A stretch of 33,080 nucleotides of DNA from a virus: the IMG/VR virus record IMGVR_UViG_3300032046_000125, positions 1 through 33,080 of that record; one strand, written 5' to 3'. How positions within the stretch are numbered: the stretch's first letter is position 1; each line of letters begins with the position of its first letter. Positions 32,018 through 33,080 of the stretch are shown piece after piece. Made by a program: the position numbers and the translations under genes. Below the pieces are notes generated by a model. It saw only the letters and a list, made by a program, of their open reading frames with translations, made no database searches and was not told where the DNA came from.

Positions 32018-32038
32018 AATATCATTATTTTGCTATAA
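32018..32038 (+). promoter_or_regulatory. Promoter-like element between divergent genes
   Basis: AATATCATTATTTTGCTATAA combines the 14-mer of 30427 with the TATTTTGCTAT element of 22868. It lies in the 77-base gap between the reverse 2H gene (start 32000) and the forward gene at 32078. It is the most complete copy of the shared motif. Confidence 0.4.
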
Positions 32039-32077
32039 AGGTAACCTTTCCCCAATTAAAAGTCAATGCGGTAAATC

Positions 32078-32599
32078 ATGGCAAAACAAGAAAAACCTAA
32101 AATATCCTTAGAGACGATTAAAAAAGTAAAGCCGGAGATTTTATTAAAATTAATCAATAAGGCTAAAGAACACCTGAAGACCGACGAGGTTATGCAAAGG
32201 ATCTGCAAAGAATACGATCAATCAGTAGATATGATTGATTTAATACCTACTACTTTTAAAGATTTAGATGTCAGTGCTAAGACAGACCACGGTGTCGTAT
32301 ATCTTAATTATAAGCTTTTAGAAGATGGAGATTTTCTTAAAGATTATTCTTATTTAATTCATGAGTACTCCCATTTCTTCCAACAATGCTTCATGAGTAA
32401 GCCAACTAAAGGCGCCGATGATGGGGAATACTTAGACAATCCATACGAAATAGAGGGATTCGTTAATCAGATAGAATATATAGCTAATGAATTAGGTGAA
32501 GATGAAGCTCATGATTATGTAGATGACCTTCTAGATCATCATGATATTGATGATAAAGAAAAGGATGATAAGAAAGAAACTCTGATGGCTCGGGTCTAA
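32078..32599 (+). CDS. HExxH metalloprotein/peptidase-like protein, 173 aa
   Basis: The sequence has HEYSH (residues 95-99), the zincin motif with two His ligands and the general-base Glu96. A downstream YLDNPYEIEGFVNQIEYI (residues 118-135) follows, whose Glu124 or Glu126 could be the third ligand. I recall HExxH followed by an NPxExEA-like element from small phage and ImmA/IrrE-like metallopeptidases. There is no signal peptide or membrane helix. An acidic C-terminal tail (DDKEKDDKKETLMARV) follows. It could cleave a host regulator or an assembly substrate, or be a structural zinc protein. The ribosome site is weak (GCGGTAAATC). Confidence 0.7.
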   Translation: MAKQEKPKISLETIKKVKPEILLKLINKAKEHLKTDEVMQRICKEYDQSVDMIDLIPTTFKDLDVSAKTDHGVVYLNYKLLEDGDFLKDYSYLIHEYSHFFQQCFMSKPTKGADDGEYLDNPYEIEGFVNQIEYIANELGEDEAHDYVDDLLDHHDIDDKEKDDKKETLMARV

Positions 32600-32710
32600 G
32601 ATCGGGCAGCATATATATTCTCTATCCCCTTATACCCCAGGCGTTTGTCGAGATCAACCTCGGGAAGATCACTATCTTTTTGATAAAAGTTAATAAATTG
32701 GAATAGTGGT

Positions 32711-33080
32711 ATGGTTTATTACATTAACCCCGTAAATGAAGGTATAATCTCTGTTTCCTCAGCTGGAGACGGATATACTATTACTTTAAAATGGGATACA
32801 GCCTATCCATCGGTAAGTACTAATAAAATAGCCTATCAAATTTATATGGCGACCGACGAAGACGCCGTGTTCTCGGAGGGCGTAAAGTTCATTTCGATTG
32901 GAGGTGTTACCACCGCCGACATTTTTGAACTCACTCCGGGAGAACTTTATCATTTTGCTGTTAGAGCAATTGAATATAATCCAATTTTAATTGATCCAAC
33001 CTTATTGCCTGAAACCTTTAGTTCTTTAAGGGTTGCTCCTCAGAGTGTTCTGCGTGCAGACATTTCTGCAACAGATACCA
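32711..33080 (+). CDS. Start of a tail protein with fibronectin-III-like fold (3' end cut by window)
   Basis: The frame is open from ATG 32711 to the window end (123 residues visible). It reads VYYINPVNEGIISVSSAGDG, YTITLKWDTAYPSVSTNKIA, YQIYMATDEDAVF, then FELTPGELYHFAVRAIEYNP. The strand order and the Trp/Tyr and LxPGxxYxFxVR signature match a fibronectin-type-III-like domain. I recall this start from structural proteins of large phages. The ribosome site is weak (GGAATAGTGG), and an upstream promoter may lie in the 111-base gap, which holds no gene. Confidence 0.68.
   Translation, partial: MVYYINPVNEGIISVSSAGDGYTITLKWDTAYPSVSTNKIAYQIYMATDEDAVFSEGVKFISIGGVTTADIFELTPGELYHFAVRAIEYNPILIDPTLLPETFSSLRVAPQSVLRADISATDT

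Noticed and set aside
32600-32710. Possible small gene or RNA in the 111-base gap
   Set aside because: There is no open frame with a ribosome site; a short inverted repeat (CGAG...CTCG near 32650) is too small to call a terminator or structured RNA.

Overview
This window is the virion-structure region of a large tailed bacteriophage (Caudoviricetes). It carries an HK97-fold major capsid protein, a probable capsid decoration protein, and a long run of beta-rich tail, fibre and baseplate-type proteins packed with 0-30 base gaps or 1-base stop/start overlaps. Two homing endonucleases sit between structural genes. The DNA is AT-rich by eye, and most genes have clear Shine-Dalgarno sites (GGAG, AGGAGA), which suggests a bacterial host that uses such sites. 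The host cannot be named from the sequence. No integrase, terminase, portal, sheath, tube or replication gene was recognised. About 33 kb of structural genes without those hallmarks fits a large or jumbo genome with dispersed virion genes.

Layout. (1) 2-4970: four large proteins ahead of the capsid gene, two with membrane-active features (hydrophobic segments, a long glycine zipper); they are candidate internal or ejected head proteins. (2) 5070-6946: decoration protein and major capsid protein, each followed by a strong intrinsic terminator and written in visibly different, probably highly expressed, codons. (3) 7068-19747: forward tail/fibre operon, including a beta-helix protein, a lectin-like fibre with a GC-rich patch at its N-terminal end, and a patatin-like phospholipase, followed at 19759 by a cold-shock protein. 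(4) 19997-20923: three small reverse genes, one with a membrane helix and coiled coil. (5) 20994-29392: more tail proteins, a GIY-YIG endonuclease, four tandem paralogues, a protein built from about 27 copies of a 20-residue repeat, a protein with DGY repeats, and a baseplate-type protein. (6) 29433-32599: a LAGLIDADG endonuclease, a protein resembling ADP-ribosyltransferase-fold phage proteins, a reverse-strand 2H phosphoesterase (possible anti-CBASS Acb1-like protein) and an HExxH metalloprotein. (7) From 32711: start of another tail protein with a fibronectin-III-like fold, cut by the window end.

How they fit together. The capsid pair builds the shell, the preceding genes probably fill or traverse it, and the beta-rich genes form host-contact surfaces. 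Several show repeat expansion, duplication or module exchange, as expected for adhesion proteins under selection. The phospholipase, the 2H phosphoesterase, the ADP-ribosyltransferase-like protein and the metalloprotein are the likely host-interaction enzymes. No tRNA, rRNA, CRISPR array or insertion sequence was seen, and no gene-free stretch exceeds 125 bases. Functional calls rest on reading motifs and remembered families; no database search was run.
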